Origin: Druceiella hillmani
Lineage: Eukaryota > Arthropoda > Insecta > Lepidoptera > Hepialidae
NCBI GenBank assembly: GCA_039881145.1
Contig: JAYKKI010000013.1
Location: forward strand, 38,335,501 to 38,399,500
Direction of reading: 5' to 3'
DNA length: 64,000 nucleotides
Positions within the stretch are counted from its first letter, which is position 1, and every line of letters begins with the position of its first letter. A model generated the notes under the pieces. It saw only the letters and a list, made by a program, of their open reading frames with translations, was not told the DNA's origin and ran no database searches. The position numbers were made by a program, and so were the translations under genes. Below, one piece after another: positions 35,479-48,516 of this stretch.

Positions 35479-37880
35479 AAAAAGGTTATGGAAATTACTT
35501 TCAATGCATTCCAAGATGAAGGAAACAAAATGTTTGACCCTGAGTGGAGTGATTTTCATACCCGACGAGAGTGGCGCCATATTAAAAAATGTTATTAAAT
35601 ATTTTCCATTGCATTTTGAAAGGCCTCTCCTACTCAATGAAGTCTATAAGAAGGGTAAAATTCTATCACCCAGGTCGATATATCAAGATACTAAAAGTAG
35701 AACTTTTTTATAAAAAAACGTAACCGACCAAATAAGAAGCACATTGAAAATGAAACAGAAACTTTTCAAGCTAGAGAAAAACTTGTACTACGAATATTCC
35801 GTATATATTAAGACACTTTTAAACAATTAAGGGCACAGAGTATTTCTAATTAAACCATTTACTAATATTAATTTTCCATAACGTAAATATATTGCCTACT
35901 AAATCTGTTACAGGCATACAAACGTGATGTGGACAAAAAAGTAGTGTAGATATTAACTGAAGTAAAATTTACCTCGTAATAAGTAGCGGTTCTCGGTTAA
36001 AAATGTTCCATTTATATTATGCTGTTAAATATTACAGAAATAATATTTGTACTAGTTTTTATGTCAATTCAAAAGATAATGTGAAAAATAAGAAAGTAAA
36101 AATTTAAATTTTCCACATCGTAAAAAGTTTCATAAAAGACATAGTTCTCGTGGAAGAATCATCTGCCTTGTCTTGTTCCACTTCGAAACAAACAAAATCA
36201 TTGCGAAACAATTTTATAGAAATAAAACTTAAGCGAAGAAAATAAAACTTCATTACAAATTAATCGAGATAATTGTGCGATAATTGTTGGAGAAAAACTT
36301 AATAATAGAATTACAAAAAAATAAAAAAACAAATTAAGTAATTGAATCCCTTAATTAATTGATATTATTTCTAACCTTTAACACTTGAAAAGGTAAAGGC
36401 AGGTTAAAACAATGTGGATTTTGTGACCTTTTACTTTGAAAAGAAAAATTATTATTTATCGGAGATGCTACTTTCTTAATGAAATAGCTGAGAAGACTCA
36501 AAAGCAAGGCTTTAATATTTCATTATCTCCGTTATATTAAATTTATATTAAGGAAAATATTAATAACCTTAATAATACTATTAATAAGTAAAACAAGCAA
36601 AGCCAGCGAGACAAATAAAGGAAATTCAAACAGGATCCGGTTCCTGTTTACCTTTGACGAGTTCCATTACTTTGACTGCCCTAGCTAGAGCATCAGATCA
36701 ACAATGTAATAGTATTATGTTGTTTTTGGAACTAGGTATGAGCTGCTATCTGACCTAAACAGAACGACATAAAGTTGGTTATGAGAAAAATGTTCCTCAG
36801 ATGATTGTCAATAAAAAAGCCCGTATCTTATCTTGCACCGTTTAAGCAGTGACCTCTAACCTTAATTACATTTATCTTCGCTATTCTGTCCTTATAAAAT
36901 TGTAATGTGACCGTAGCTTACTATATTTATAAAAATATGATTTTTCTAATACAAAAAGAGTCATTGAATCGGACATGTGGTTTCAGAATTTCTTGCGAAT
37001 AAACATATTATAGAACTTACACGCCTTATATACTAATACATATTCAAAAATAAAATAAAAAAAAATACATAGATCTTATCTTAACAATAAGGAAAATTTT
37101 AATATATATGTATACTTATTTATAATCATTAAATACAAGGTAACATAAAGGATTAAATATATAAGCAACGGACAATTTTACCTTAGCACGTTAGTTTGTT
37201 AATGTGTTAACTCTATAAATATATCTATTAACAATAAATAATAAAAAATGTCGTCGTATCAAAGACAAATGTTAATAAATATCTCTCCCTTCTTTGCTCT
37301 GGACATTGGTAGAAATAGAAGTAGGACAAACATTGTGATGTCCACAGTATTTATTATATTTTAAATAGCAAAATTGTTTGACATTGAGCCTCCTTGAAAT
37401 AAGCATTGATACGAGACTTATTTAATTTTGAAATGTGGGTGCTCTTTGTTTGATTGCCACCTAACTTAATTGGGTAATTGAGGATTATTTATCCAGGACT
37501 ATTTTATATTTTAGCGTTTTGTGCCCATAATAAAAATTAATTTTAACTTTACTTTTAAAAGAATACATTGGCCTGAACACATGAAGGGCAAGTTTTTCTT
37601 CAAACATTCCTGTTTATAATGTCATCTTTCCACTCAAGTGCCATATCTTTATACGGTTTAAGACGAAAGCTTCAATTTTTCACTTTATTTATGAGGCAAA
37701 TGTATATGATTCAGCCACAAAAACGATATGATTTTCATTTTTAAAGGATTATTGAAAATCTAGTTCATATTTTACCTAAAGTATATTTATGAAGAGCTTA
37801 TATGAAAAATTCATATTTAATAAAAAATAATGCTTTAAAAATCGAATAAACGGATATCTATGTTTACACAAAATTCTATA
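35479..37880. other. AT-rich DNA without a recognised gene
   Basis: A 69-codon plus-strand open run starts at 35504 (HSKMKETKCLTLSGVIF...) without a recognised family. Otherwise nothing is seen. Confidence 0.45.
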
Positions 37881-38102
37881 CAATTAAATGAAACTGCGTG
37901 ATGTAGTATTATTTCTACTTTCTTTAAGGTCTTTACCATGACCTAGGTTTCGTTGTATTACAACATCTTCAAAGGTGGGCTATTAGCAAAAATATATTGG
38001 CTAATAGCCCACCTGAAGATATAATACAACGAAACCTAGGTCATGGTAAAGAACTTAAAGAAAGTAGAAATAATACTACATCACGTAGTTTCATTTAATT
38101 GT
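37881..38102. repeat. Foldback element, copy 2
   Basis: Arms of about 105 bp: caattaaatgaaactgcgtg at the left, tcacgtagtttcatttaatt at the right. Mirrored inner blocks are catgacctaggtttcgttgt and acaacgaaacctaggtcatg. The arms meet at gggctattagc / gctaatagccc around a loop of about 10 nt. This is the better preserved of the two complete copies, 2.8 kb from copy 1. Confidence 0.95.
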
Positions 38103-38865
38103 GAATAATGAATATCCACAAAATGAATGCCAAATATATTCTATAAACAAGATTTTTTAACAGACGGCGCTACGAGTTTATTAACTTTCCATTTAGATAG
38201 CTTTTAACTTTTAAATATATAGTCCGTAAACTTTACGTAATTCCGCTAAAACTGCTTATGATTTATAAAGAGCCATGCCCCTAAAAGTTCACAATCTTAT
38301 TCTCTCTTCTATATGGCAAATTTTCTAGAAATATTTGTTACACTCTTTTGTGATATAAGCATGCTTTGCTATATTGTTTATCTTCACGCTCGTTAAAACT
38401 TAAAAAACAAAAAATTGGAAATTAAATAAAAATATTTTATTCTCAACGCGATCACTGACATCCATTATTTAAAATAATTGTACGCCATTTCTAAACAATA
38501 ACTGTTTCGTGACATTTCATAGGAAAATCCTTAAGTGATAAAATGCTCCTATTCCTCCTAAAACATTTTGGTAAAAGTTGTAATGGCAATTATCAGTGTT
38601 AACGCCTAATTGGATTGCTTTAATAAAGTTAACTAATGGCAAGTTTACATAAAATTTTAGACCCTGGTTGTAGAACGAAACTCCAGAGAATGTCGAAAGA
38701 ATTAACATCATAATATTTTATACATAATTACACCATTTATATTGGAGGCCGGATTAATTTTAATCGTTTTCATTTTTTATATTCCTTTAGTAGGTGGCAT
38801 TTTATTCTCATGTACAGACACTTAAGTAATCTCTCCCATCATTAACATTTATTCATATTTCGTAC
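38103..38865. other. AT-rich DNA without a recognised gene
   Basis: The right flank begins with about 45 bp shared with the flank of foldback copy 1 (ccaaatatattc). The minus-strand open run at 38517-38711 has no motif. Confidence 0.45.
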
Positions 38866-39305
38866 ACAAATACCCAGTTGCTGGGTAGTTTTAGCCCTTA
38901 GCTACTCTAGTACTCAGTTGCTTATTTGTGTGAATGCTTAATTAATTTGGTATTCCGCTACTTAATAGTTTTAAAACATAATTATTCTATTGCTTAATTA
39001 CCTAATTAGTACTCCTTTACTTAATCTTTTTAATACTTATTTACTTTAGTACTTAGTTCCTTAGTTATTTTAGCACATAAATACGTTAGTACCCAGTTGC
39101 TTAATCTTTTTTTAGTATTTAGTTACTCTAGTACTCAGTTGTTTAGGTGTTTATGCACTTTATTCTTCTAGTACACAATTTCTTAGTCATTTTAACATTT
39201 AATTACTTTAGTAGTCAGCTGTTTAGTGGATTTATCTTAATTACCCTAGTACTAAGTGGTTTAATTGTTTTAATACTTAATTTCCCTAGTACTCATTGAT
39301 CTCTC
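38866..39305. repeat. ~40-bp degenerate minisatellite, about 11 units
   Basis: The unit is roughly tagtactcagttgcttaatt plus ttttagtacttaattactc. The words tagtac(t/c)cagttg, ttagtta and actctagtac recur every 37-42 bp. Units are well diverged from each other, which indicates age. Confidence 0.9.
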
Positions 39306-40977
39306 TAGACTTTTACTGAGACTATAAAGAGGAAGATCGAACACCTAAATTTTTATATATTCTAAAAAAGAATCAAGAAGTTTTTATAACGTTTAAAAAT
39401 CGCTAGAAGAATGTAGTGGATTTATAAGAGGTAAGCTTAATATTACAAATTTCAATACAGCTTTCTGTGTGCTTGCAATTTATAATTTTTTATCCATGAA
39501 CTGGAACAATCAAAATAAAAATTAAGTTTACGCTAGTAGCGTTAGATGAGAATTTCCAATGAAACTTACGTCTCTTAAATTACATAAAAAGTATAAAGAG
39601 ACATAAATGTATACAAATACAGAACTCTATACGTGCTCTGGTATGCACTTGGCATATTGCTATAGTTTTAGAAGAATTGACTTTCATTAAGTTCAGAAAA
39701 TTTATTATTCAGTTAAAATACGTTTAAAAGTTTTTACATAAAATAAAAGAGAAACATCTTCTTGAAACTCTTGAAGAATCTAGTGGTAATACATTTTAAG
39801 TGATTGCCATAAATGAATGATCTGCAATTGAGATAATAACTTTATAGATTATAAATTGTGAATTTGAGTGACCCTCATAATCGAAAAAATAATAGCAGTA
39901 ATGCTTAATTCTGATAGTCCATTCTCCTGCAAAACACTTATTCTTTTAATGAAATCATACTTATCCAACAGTTTAACATCTGATCCAAATAAATACAGTG
40001 TCATCTAAATGCCTGGGCAAAAGAGGAAACTAATATTGGTGGCAAAATTAAAAGTAAGCACTAGCGTTTTTTTAGGGTTTTTTTAAGCCAGAAGATTAAT
40101 AAAAAATAAACGCCTTAGCAGTTGCCGAGTACAAAAACTGATTTTCGTGAAAAATTGTAAAAATTTAGCTATTTGCCCAATCATTATAAGGATCAACTGA
40201 CAAATAGAAAAATCTCCAAAATTGATGAAAACTTGCGACCTCTAGCGTGTACCTATAAAGAAATATATACAATATCAGCGAATGGAAACCTATGTAATCT
40301 TTCTAGGGTTAATTTAGATAATAATAAACGGTCAAAAACTTAAAAGAAGCATTTGTTTCATTGTTTGCGCTGATCTCTGAAACATCAGGTACACGTCAGG
40401 CTTAGAAAATATTTTTATGTTGGATAGTGACACTTTGAGAATTATTGAAGACTATATATCAAAACCCTATGATTCATAGTGGCAGATCAGAGGTAAAAAT
40501 GTGATAAAAGAGGAAAATTGGGCTTAAATTTTACAATATAAATAGAGACCACTTTATTTCTTAACTGATCATCGCATCGATATACCTCTACCCCAAAAGT
40601 CGACGTCGTTTTGTGAACGGAACAGTGGTTTTCATGACCGTGGGTGGGACAGCAGCATAAATGTTTCTGCGCGAATGAAACCGTGGAACGTAGCTAGTGT
40701 AATATGTGATTAAGGTGGCGTAATAATAGCAGAACAAATGGTGACTTAAAAGAGAATTATACAACGATAATTAAAATTGTAGAAAAATCATAGTCGAATA
40801 GTAAGTGCTAAATCACAAAAACTTCAAGTAATCGCAGTATATTTAAATAGACGATATTTTCAGCAATTATAATTACAATCGTGGCAATAAAGAAAGACCT
40901 TGGTTGTTTGAAAATCACATAATGAGTCAAGCAAATATAGCTTTCCACAGCAGAAAAAGAAACATCTTAAGCTTTAC
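39306..40977. other. AT-rich DNA without a recognised gene
   Basis: No gene is recognised. A GC-richer patch at about 40575-40700 (gtcgacgtcg, accgtgggtgggacag) could be upstream RTE sequence worn past recognition. Confidence 0.45.
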
Positions 40978-41350
40978 TTGAAAAACTTAAGGAAATAAAC
41001 TGATAGAAGGATTCACCTGTCCTGGGCAGCATCCAAAAAATTGGGTGAAATTTTCTCAACGTGTCTTCGGCTATATAGAAGATAAAAATATTCAACCAGT
41101 GCATGTTACCTGTAATAACTTACGAAGCCGGAATCTGCACAATGACAGCGAGAGGCCCATAAACTTAAAGTCAATCAGCGAACTATGAAACGATCTATGC
41201 TCGGGGTTACTTGGAAGGATCATGCACGAAATAAAGCTATTCGATAGAGAACTAAGGCCACCGACAAAGAATAAGCATTCTGAAGTGGAAATGGGTCACT
41301 TTTGTCGTAGACCCGATAATAAATGGAACAGACTTTGTAACATACTTTGA
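40978..41350 (+). pseudogene. RTE-type retrotransposon ORF2 fragment
   Basis: Plus-strand frames give, in order: EKLKEIN-RRIHLSWAASKKLGEIFSTCL (read across a stop and shift), then CMLPVITYEAG, then HKLKVNQRTMKRSMLGVTWK and DHARNKAIR-RTKATDKE, and lastly CRRPDNKWNRLCNIL. The corresponding family blocks are RRIQLGWAAFGKL, CVLPVMTYGAE, HKLKV-QRAMERAMLGVSL, and RRTDNRWGR-VLEW. This is the thumb/C-terminal region downstream of the reverse transcriptase core. At least five in-frame stops and several shifts show it is dead. It ends before the GRP block found in the 5071-5425 copy. Confidence 0.88.
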
Positions 41351-41628
41351 ACTAATTTGAAAACGTACCTTTCCATTCTGTACACACAGTACAGTGCGCT
41401 CCATATTCACTTTACACGTTTTACATAAAAATATTGTTATTTTTTTTAGTTAATGCAAATAATTCAAAATTATTTTTATCAATAATCTGTCAATCCTAGT
41501 ATCGAATTTTATAATAAATTATGAAAAATCAAAACAAAATATTAGAAATTGAATTTTTATAGTAAAATAATTGGTACCGGTCTGTAGAATAAATTTTGTG
41601 AATAGTTAAAAAAATTAAAAGTTTTTTG

Positions 41629-41760
41629 TTTTTAGGCTCCTGTACCTCAAAATGGAAAAACGAAAGTCTTAAGGTCTACTTGTTTACCACAGTCGTTTTC
41701 TTAGAAAACTCTTGAAGTGAATATTTTAATTTTTGCATAGTAGTAAAATATATCAACCTA
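41629..41760 (+). repeat. Dispersed gtacctcaaaagg-type repeat, 5' part
   Basis: ttttaggctcctgtacctca followed by aaatggaaaaacg, then cagtcgttttcttagaaaac and a ttgaagtgaatatttt block. The 3' half is missing. Confidence 0.78.
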
Positions 41761-42462
41761 CGCGTCTCTTAATAGTTAATACCCGAAAATATTCATCTAA
41801 AAATTTTAGATGTGGCAAAATGTGTATACGACAAAAAATTTAAAAACTCCATGTATAGTGTTGTTTGACGTAGCTTGGTTTAAGTTTTTTTATTTATTTT
41901 CGGTATTTTATCATAACGGATACACTGAAATACATACAAAAGAAGACGGTTCCCTCCCTCACCAAAATTGCAATTTTTTGTATATTCATATGTTGTCCAT
42001 AATACTATCATATATTATTTCAATGTAACTACGAGTGTAATAATTTATATGTTTAACTCAAAACTGTTCACAACACACTTGTTTTCCCTTCACTTATACC
42101 TTTATTGCTTGTCACCCACACCTTATATGAAGATGGTATTTACCCCGTGTCCATCTGACACTGTAAACTATACGGTAACCTAAAAATGAACAAGAAATGG
42201 GATTGGCTGTATTGTGGACCTCGCAACCTTATAAATGGCGAATCTTGAACTTGACAACCTGTACAATGAGAAGAAAAAGGTCATTTTACTTTGTAATGTC
42301 TTTATTTTTATTAGATTTTCAATTCTTCCCTTACCTCAAAACAAATTGCAAAAAAATTAATTTAATTTAGTTTAATTCACGTCAGTCTAACTAACATTTC
42401 CAATAATACTCAATATATACAAGATATAAAACTAATATTGTATTTTGTATGTTAATAAACTA
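41761..42462. other. AT-rich DNA without a recognised gene
   Basis: Two overlapping plus-strand open runs (41810-42028 and 41968-42183) have no motif. Confidence 0.45.
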
Positions 42463-42897
42463 AAATGTACCAACTGATATAAAAAAATGAATTGTATCTG
42501 TTTGTTTTGCCTTATTTTCATTGTACGCAGTAGAAAATATCTCTGCTTCAGATGACATATTATTACTTTCAGACATAGTATTATTTTTCCTTTAGATGCT
42601 GTGCATTTTCTCAGTTATTGCCTCCTTGCGTAATTTTCTTTTTAGTGATATATACTCTAGTTGCTACTTTTCCTCTAATGATAATGTAACAGCATCATCA
42701 AGTTTGCTTGTCGATACTTCACTACCAACTTTATATCTTTTTTTGATTGAATAGTTTGTCCTATTTTTTCTCCTTATATTAATAAAGTTGACCGACAAAT
42801 TATTAACATTTAAAAATATAAATGGCTTAATAATTGAAAAACGACCTTTTTTAAACAAATCAATGTTAACATATCTTAAATCGATGAACGCGGTCAC
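42463..42897 (-). pseudogene. Stop-interrupted reading frame, unassigned
   Basis: One minus-strand frame stays coding-like for about 145 codons: SIKKRYKVGSEVSTSKLDD and AVTLSLEEK, a TAG at 42664, then QLEYISLKRKLRKEAITEKM, a TAA, then MSESNNMSSEAEIFSTAYN and a final TAG at 42463. The charged lysine/glutamate helix after the first stop resembles the C-terminal tails of Myb/MADF-type DNA-binding proteins in insects, but I cannot name a family. Persistence in one frame through two stops suggests a decayed exon, not random sequence. Confidence 0.35.
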
Positions 42898-43697
42898 TCT
42901 GTACAGCGTTATTCAATTGTTGTCATTGAATATACATGATTTAGCAACGTAAAAGCTAGTAGGAAATAGTAGAACAATTATTTGTATTCGAAACATCAAC
43001 TTTAAATATGGCCTTCATAATAAATAAGCCAAATAGAATGAAATAATACCAGGAATACACAGTACAGGAAATATAATTTAAATTTTTATTTGAGTAAAAA
43101 GTTTTTTGTTCTCATAAAAACGAATTACTTATTTCTAATATTTTTCAGGCATGGTTGAATTTTTCAACTTTGCAATGCCTTTTTAAAAACTTCAAAAAAT
43201 AATAAGTTATTAAATGTTTCCATAAAATATATTCTAAAGCATTACTTTAAAGCATATCCTACACATTATTTTTATTAAAATATAATAGGAATTGAAGGTA
43301 GAATATTTCCATTAGTTTGCATTAGCAGAGAATAATTTCCTGCCGTAATCGAGGTGATTTCAAAAACATAGTTTTATTGGAATATAATTTTTGTATAACT
43401 TAGTTATATGTTTGAGACAACGTGATTATCAGTAATTTGAGTTAACATAAGTAAGAATACTTATTAAAAATATTTTAAAAATAAAAGTTGTTTCAAAATA
43501 TAAATCCAATCCGGTTTTTTAAAATATTTTTTAAAATCAGTCTTTTTTATGATTGTACAGATAATTTAAAAAAACTCTGTCATATCCGAGACTCCATATT
43601 TCTAGAGGGAAAAATTATATGTATTATTATATTGATCTTATAAGATAAATATAGGATAGACTTTTAGAAGATCACTAAGAAAATAACTTATAAAATC
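42898..43697. other. AT-rich DNA without a recognised gene
   Basis: I see nothing here. Confidence 0.5.
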
Positions 43698-43800
43698 ACT
43701 AAGAGGTGATCTCTTAAAACATCAGTCAGACTTTCAACATCTTTAATCAGTCAGACTAAGAGATGATCTCTTAAAACATCAGTCATAGATTTTATGAAGT
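43698..43800. repeat. 57-bp tandem duplication
   Basis: actaagaggtgatctcttaa with aacatcagtcag at 43698 recurs at 43755 as actaagagatgatctcttaa with aacatcagtcat. Each unit contains the small palindrome aagagatgatctctt. Confidence 0.9.
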
Positions 43801-44288
43801 CAATTGGAATTCTGTTTTTAAATTCAGCACCATTTTTTTCAGAAGTCATTCGTCGCAAAAACAATTTTGAAGTATTGATAAAGTATATTAATCTGCATGT
43901 ATTTTAATGAGTACCGCATAAAAATAATTCAATAGAAATTCAGAGGGGAAAATTAAGTAGATACTCAAAAATATTATTTTTAAAACGTCATGTATTATGG
44001 GAATATCGTTTGAAACAAGCTGTTTATAAGGATCTAAAAACCATTTTTTTTACTATTTGATTTTACGTTTGTCTATAAATATGCCAAAAATATATAAAAA
44101 AACATATAAACCAGAATGAGCTCCGATCCTGAAAACATTGGATCTAAAATTATGAAAAAGAGGTTTATTTAAGTTTACAGGAGAACTACAGCGACCATCC
44201 TAGGTCATTTCATTTTAAAAGAATTTAAAACATTGCATTATCAATAAACTTAAAATATACGGAAAATGGTGAAAACTATATTCATACT

Positions 44289-44322
44289 TATTAAATTGTA
44301 CATACTTATGTACAGTTTAATA
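44289..44322. repeat. Hairpin, 15 of 16 bp paired
   Basis: tattaaattgtacata and tatgtacagtttaata pair around a 2-nt loop. Confidence 0.88.
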
Positions 44323-45719
44323 AACAAAATGAATCAAATGTTCAAAAAGTTTACACACCGAGATGTGTAACACTCGTAGTCCGATTTTTATTTAGGTAAA
44401 AGGTTTTTTTTATAATACCTAACTTTCTAGACAACTTAAACTTTCCAAATAAATATTCCAACCTGCTATAATAATGTTTATTTCTTTTTGAGTCTTTTAA
44501 TTACAATAATTATCATAACAATTATACGATGTAAAATCTTGATGAAATCGAAACTGTAGGAACGTAAAATTTTCAATGTGAAGAGCACGAGTATTTAAAA
44601 TCAAAAGGTCGTACTATTTTGAAAACGTTTTTATCTGCAAATATTTCATACATCAATGGTACTATCTTAATAACCCTCAGCTACGCATGGCAGGTGACCG
44701 TAGGGCACGGCGTGGGCACGACGTCGGTTTTCCGTCCCACTTTTAAAGAAATAGAGAAGCTATTACGTAAATTGAAAATGTTCATACCAGATGTCCATGA
44801 TACCAACTAGAATTTTACTACATTTTGTGATATTTTATTTTTGCAACAATAATTATTTATCGTTTTTTTTTAATTTAAATCGTAATTTCGGGTCATTCAG
44901 CAAGTAGTGTGTAAAACTATAATACAAATAGTTCATTATTAGACTTAAAAAGGAGTAAGAAAACAAGGCAGTGACTAAAATTCGAGAAAAGGTACACGAA
45001 AGGACCAGTTTCCGCTCCCCCACTTAGTGCGATGCATAAAAAATATAAATGTTTTTTAATTCATTTCCAAAAGTAAGATTGTTTTTCATTCGTTTTTACT
45101 GTTCTAGAATTTGGGGTTCATTGAAACTGAAATATAAATTAAAGCGTATTTTTTATTTGCCATCTAACATTAAACGTTATCATCAAATAATGACACTCAA
45201 ATATTTGATTTTTACATTTCGGGATATTTATTTCGTATCAGACATATTTCGGATATATTAAAATACTAAATGTTATTAAATGTGTTCCTACAAGCTGTTT
45301 CTTATTTCGATTATTAGCGTAATGTTATACGTTGGCCATCTATACTAAATACATACATATATTATTACACGACAAAAATAACTGATAATTCAGTTAGCAT
45401 TAGATGGCCTGGTATAATTCTGCCTCTTTAAAGTTTTTATATAATTCAATTGAAAAATATTATATTTCTTATTATTATTTTGTTTTTCAATATAAACAGA
45501 ATAGGTAACAAATATAGGTATTATGCAAATTCAACTGCGAGTTCTTACGAAAAATAATATAATATGTTGATTTCACCTTTCGACATTAATTAAAACCAAG
45601 TCCCTTGTGGTTATAAATACTTTCAAATAGTCAAATAAACAATAACGCCCAGGATGAAAAAAATTACAAACAAATTAAAAAGCATTTTAATATAAATAAA
45701 ACCTAAACGCCACTTGCAA
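44323..45719. other. AT-rich DNA with one GC-richer patch
   Basis: At 44684-44745 a GC-rich stretch (gtagggcacggcgtgggcac) lies inside a 63-codon plus-strand open frame (44619-44810, from TTG; RPTFKEIEKLLRKLKMFIP). No family is recognised. Confidence 0.35.
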
Positions 45720-45795
45720 TGTTTATGTTACTTGACAACTGCGACGGCGCGCAGTTGTTGCTTTGTCGGCACCGGTAGCAAAGCGGTGAGTCTGA
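45720..45795 (+). other. GC-rich block ending in a splice-donor match
   Basis: caactgcgacggcgcgcagttgt (read in two halves: acaactgcg and cgcagttgt can pair) is followed by ggcaccggtagcaaagcg and then GTGAGT at 45786. A GC-rich block ending in a good donor within AT-rich DNA is what a 5' noncoding first exon looks like. I see no matching downstream exon and no TATA box, so this is only a candidate. Confidence 0.25.
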
Positions 45796-46854
45796 AATTA
45801 CATACGTCGTGTTTTAAATTACAAACCACTTAAACTATTCCTACGACTAACTTTATTAACTGATTTTTGGTATCGACTGAGGAACACCATATGGTATATG
45901 AGAATTCATTTAATGTCGACTGGTTAATCCACATTGTACTGTTCAGTGACTCGCATAATACAAAGTATTTGGGGGTTATTTACACGAGTTTTCCCAGCTG
46001 AAACGTATATAAGTCAGATGATATGATCTTTTGAAACTTCAAAAGGCACATTTTAGGTAATTTTTATATATTAATCACAAGTGATCTTTACACATATTAT
46101 ATATGTATGTTGTGAGTATTCTTTGACTCCAAACAAAATCAAAGCAGTGAAAACACATATGCTGAAATGAAGTCATGTTAAAAACAATCTAGTTTTAAAA
46201 GACTTATACCTAGTTAATTGCAGAACATATAGTATAATAATTTAAAGTTTTATTTTTGCAAATGACAATAAAGTAATCAATTTTTCATCACAGCATTTTT
46301 TTTGTAAATCTCTATTTGTTCCGGTTTTAAAAGCGTTTGACGGAAATGAGAACAATTTGCACGTTTCTCTTTTTTTTAAAACATCAATGGCTTATTTTAA
46401 TTGAAGTTAAAACGTATATTAACTGTATGAAACGTTAGTGAATTGGAACCGTTGTCCGAAGTTGATGGAAATAATACCATTTCGAGCTTCATAAAATATC
46501 GTCGAACTTTTATTATTGTCATAAATCAAATAATCTTATTTCATTATCGATCATTATTTTAATGCACTTTTCATTATAGGTAATGCCAAACCATTTCGTT
46601 TGAATTGTAATACTAAAGAATACATCGTAACTTAATTCTTTTAAATGGAATACCTACTTTCATAAAAACCATATGTATATAATTTTTAACGTGAAATAGG
46701 TAATTTCGACAAAAAATAATATGTGAACATAGAAAAACTGGTAATGTGTTTTCTACTTCTTAATTTTTATTGAAAAGCTGCAGTTTTTTCTTTTGTTTAA
46801 ACATCGAATCAGGTTCCATCAGGATCTTACTCAATTATAATGAAAGATAAGATT

Positions 46855-47060
46855 ATTTTTAGACTTCCGTACTTAAAAATGAAAAAGGGAACCGTCATAC
46901 GACTATCCACATATTCGTCTGTCCGTCTGTCACAGTCGTATTATTCTGAAAACATTTGACGTAGAAACACAAAGTATGGCTTAATAATAAATTGCATTAG
47001 CTAGCACATTTTTACGAGCTGACGGTCAAAAATCTTTATATGGAAATTTTTGAAGGGAGT
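46855..47060 (+). repeat. Dispersed gtacctcaaaagg-type repeat, diverged copy
   Basis: tttttagacttccgtactta, aaaaagggaaccgtcata, ttcgtctgtccgtctgtcac and catttgacgtagaaacacaa appear in the family order. Confidence 0.82.
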
Positions 47061-48516
47061 ATTGTGTATGTATTGTGGTGTATTGTTTCAAAGACCTAGT
47101 ATGTCTTCAGACATATACTGAAAATAATATATTACTTAGTTCTTTATTACCGAAATTACTGAACATAAAATTATGAAAAAAAACAAAGATTTTACTAACG
47201 ACGTAACGACATATGGTAAAGTAATTTCTTTTGGAATGGTCCGGAATCGTCGTTGCCTGAGCCATACATACACTTAATCGAAACTAATAAAAAAATGTAA
47301 TATAAAATCAATATTTGTGTATGTATTGCAATAGTCATTACTAAGTATCGACATCTTTGAATTAGAACAGAGCATACTTAAAATTAAGACAATATACGTG
47401 ACTATACAACTTAATAATTCAAATTTAAAAATTTTGGAAAAGAATGCCTAAAGAAAGTTTAACTAAAAATCTTGAATTTTTATTAATTTCAAAATGTTTA
47501 TAATCCAAAATAAACACAATTAAAAATGACACCATATTACACGGATTCATGACGTATCTTATTAATATAATAAAACTTGGGCTGTGTTTAATAACATATT
47601 ATATAGACAATCTTTGAATTTAAAACGCATTTTCAACATTCATATAAGAGATAACTATAAATGCCGTTGTTAAATTGATGTAGCAAGTCGATGTCTATGA
47701 ATTTTCGAGTACAGGTTAAGACGATTATAGTCAATTAAATATTATCTCATTCCTCTCTTTTGTTATATCATTTTAACGTTAATACACAGATTAATAGTCC
47801 TTCAGTGCTCACAAACCGCACATGACACTACAAATAATTGGAAACATATTAATGGTTATGAAATGTACTTATTAGGATTTACTATATTTATAATTATCCA
47901 TACGATCAGGAAGTATTTACGTAAAACGGACATGCTAGCGTGTGACATCCCGCACATATCTTTTACATAATAGACAGCTTTTTGTCTCTGTTTTAATTAC
48001 TCAACTAGTATAAGAGTCTAAACCTATCCTTGGGAAAGGATGAAACAAAAAACGTTCCGCGTAATAGTTTATGTTTGCAACGTGTTATACTTTTTAATAA
48101 GTTATGGTCTCACATACTCGTGCTTTGTATAAGCTCTATACGAAATATTTTCTAGTCTGTCTTAACTCCATTACATATCAAGATTTAACTCGCTCATATT
48201 CATGCCTATTCGCTGAAGCCCCGTAACGAAAATGGTTCGTAAGAATAGATCAATAACCATTAGATTTTATTTTTGTAATTTTTTGTTTAGTTTCATTCAA
48301 ACAAGTAAAAGACAAACAGAAAAATATTAAATACTTTATGATGGTGCGTGCTCCCGACAGAACAATAGACCAGCAAGTATATACCACGAACGGTGTAGTA
48401 CTTTGTAAAAATATATGTACCTATTATTTTTACAAATTCGGAACAGGATCACCTAGTACGAAAAATAACTGATATCGCACACGTCTAATTCATAGCATTT
48501 TAGGAATAAAACGAGG
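47061..48516. other. AT-rich DNA without a recognised gene
   Basis: I see nothing supported on either strand. Confidence 0.5.

Noticed and set aside
35504..35713. 69-codon plus-strand open frame
   Set aside because: It starts at an ATG and is polar at first, but no motif, splice sites or family were recognised; length is within chance for this base composition.
44619..44810. 63-codon plus-strand open frame with GC-rich core
   Set aside because: FKEIEKLLRKLKMFIP looks helical, but it has a TTG start, no family and no splice context; kept only as a note in the region entry.
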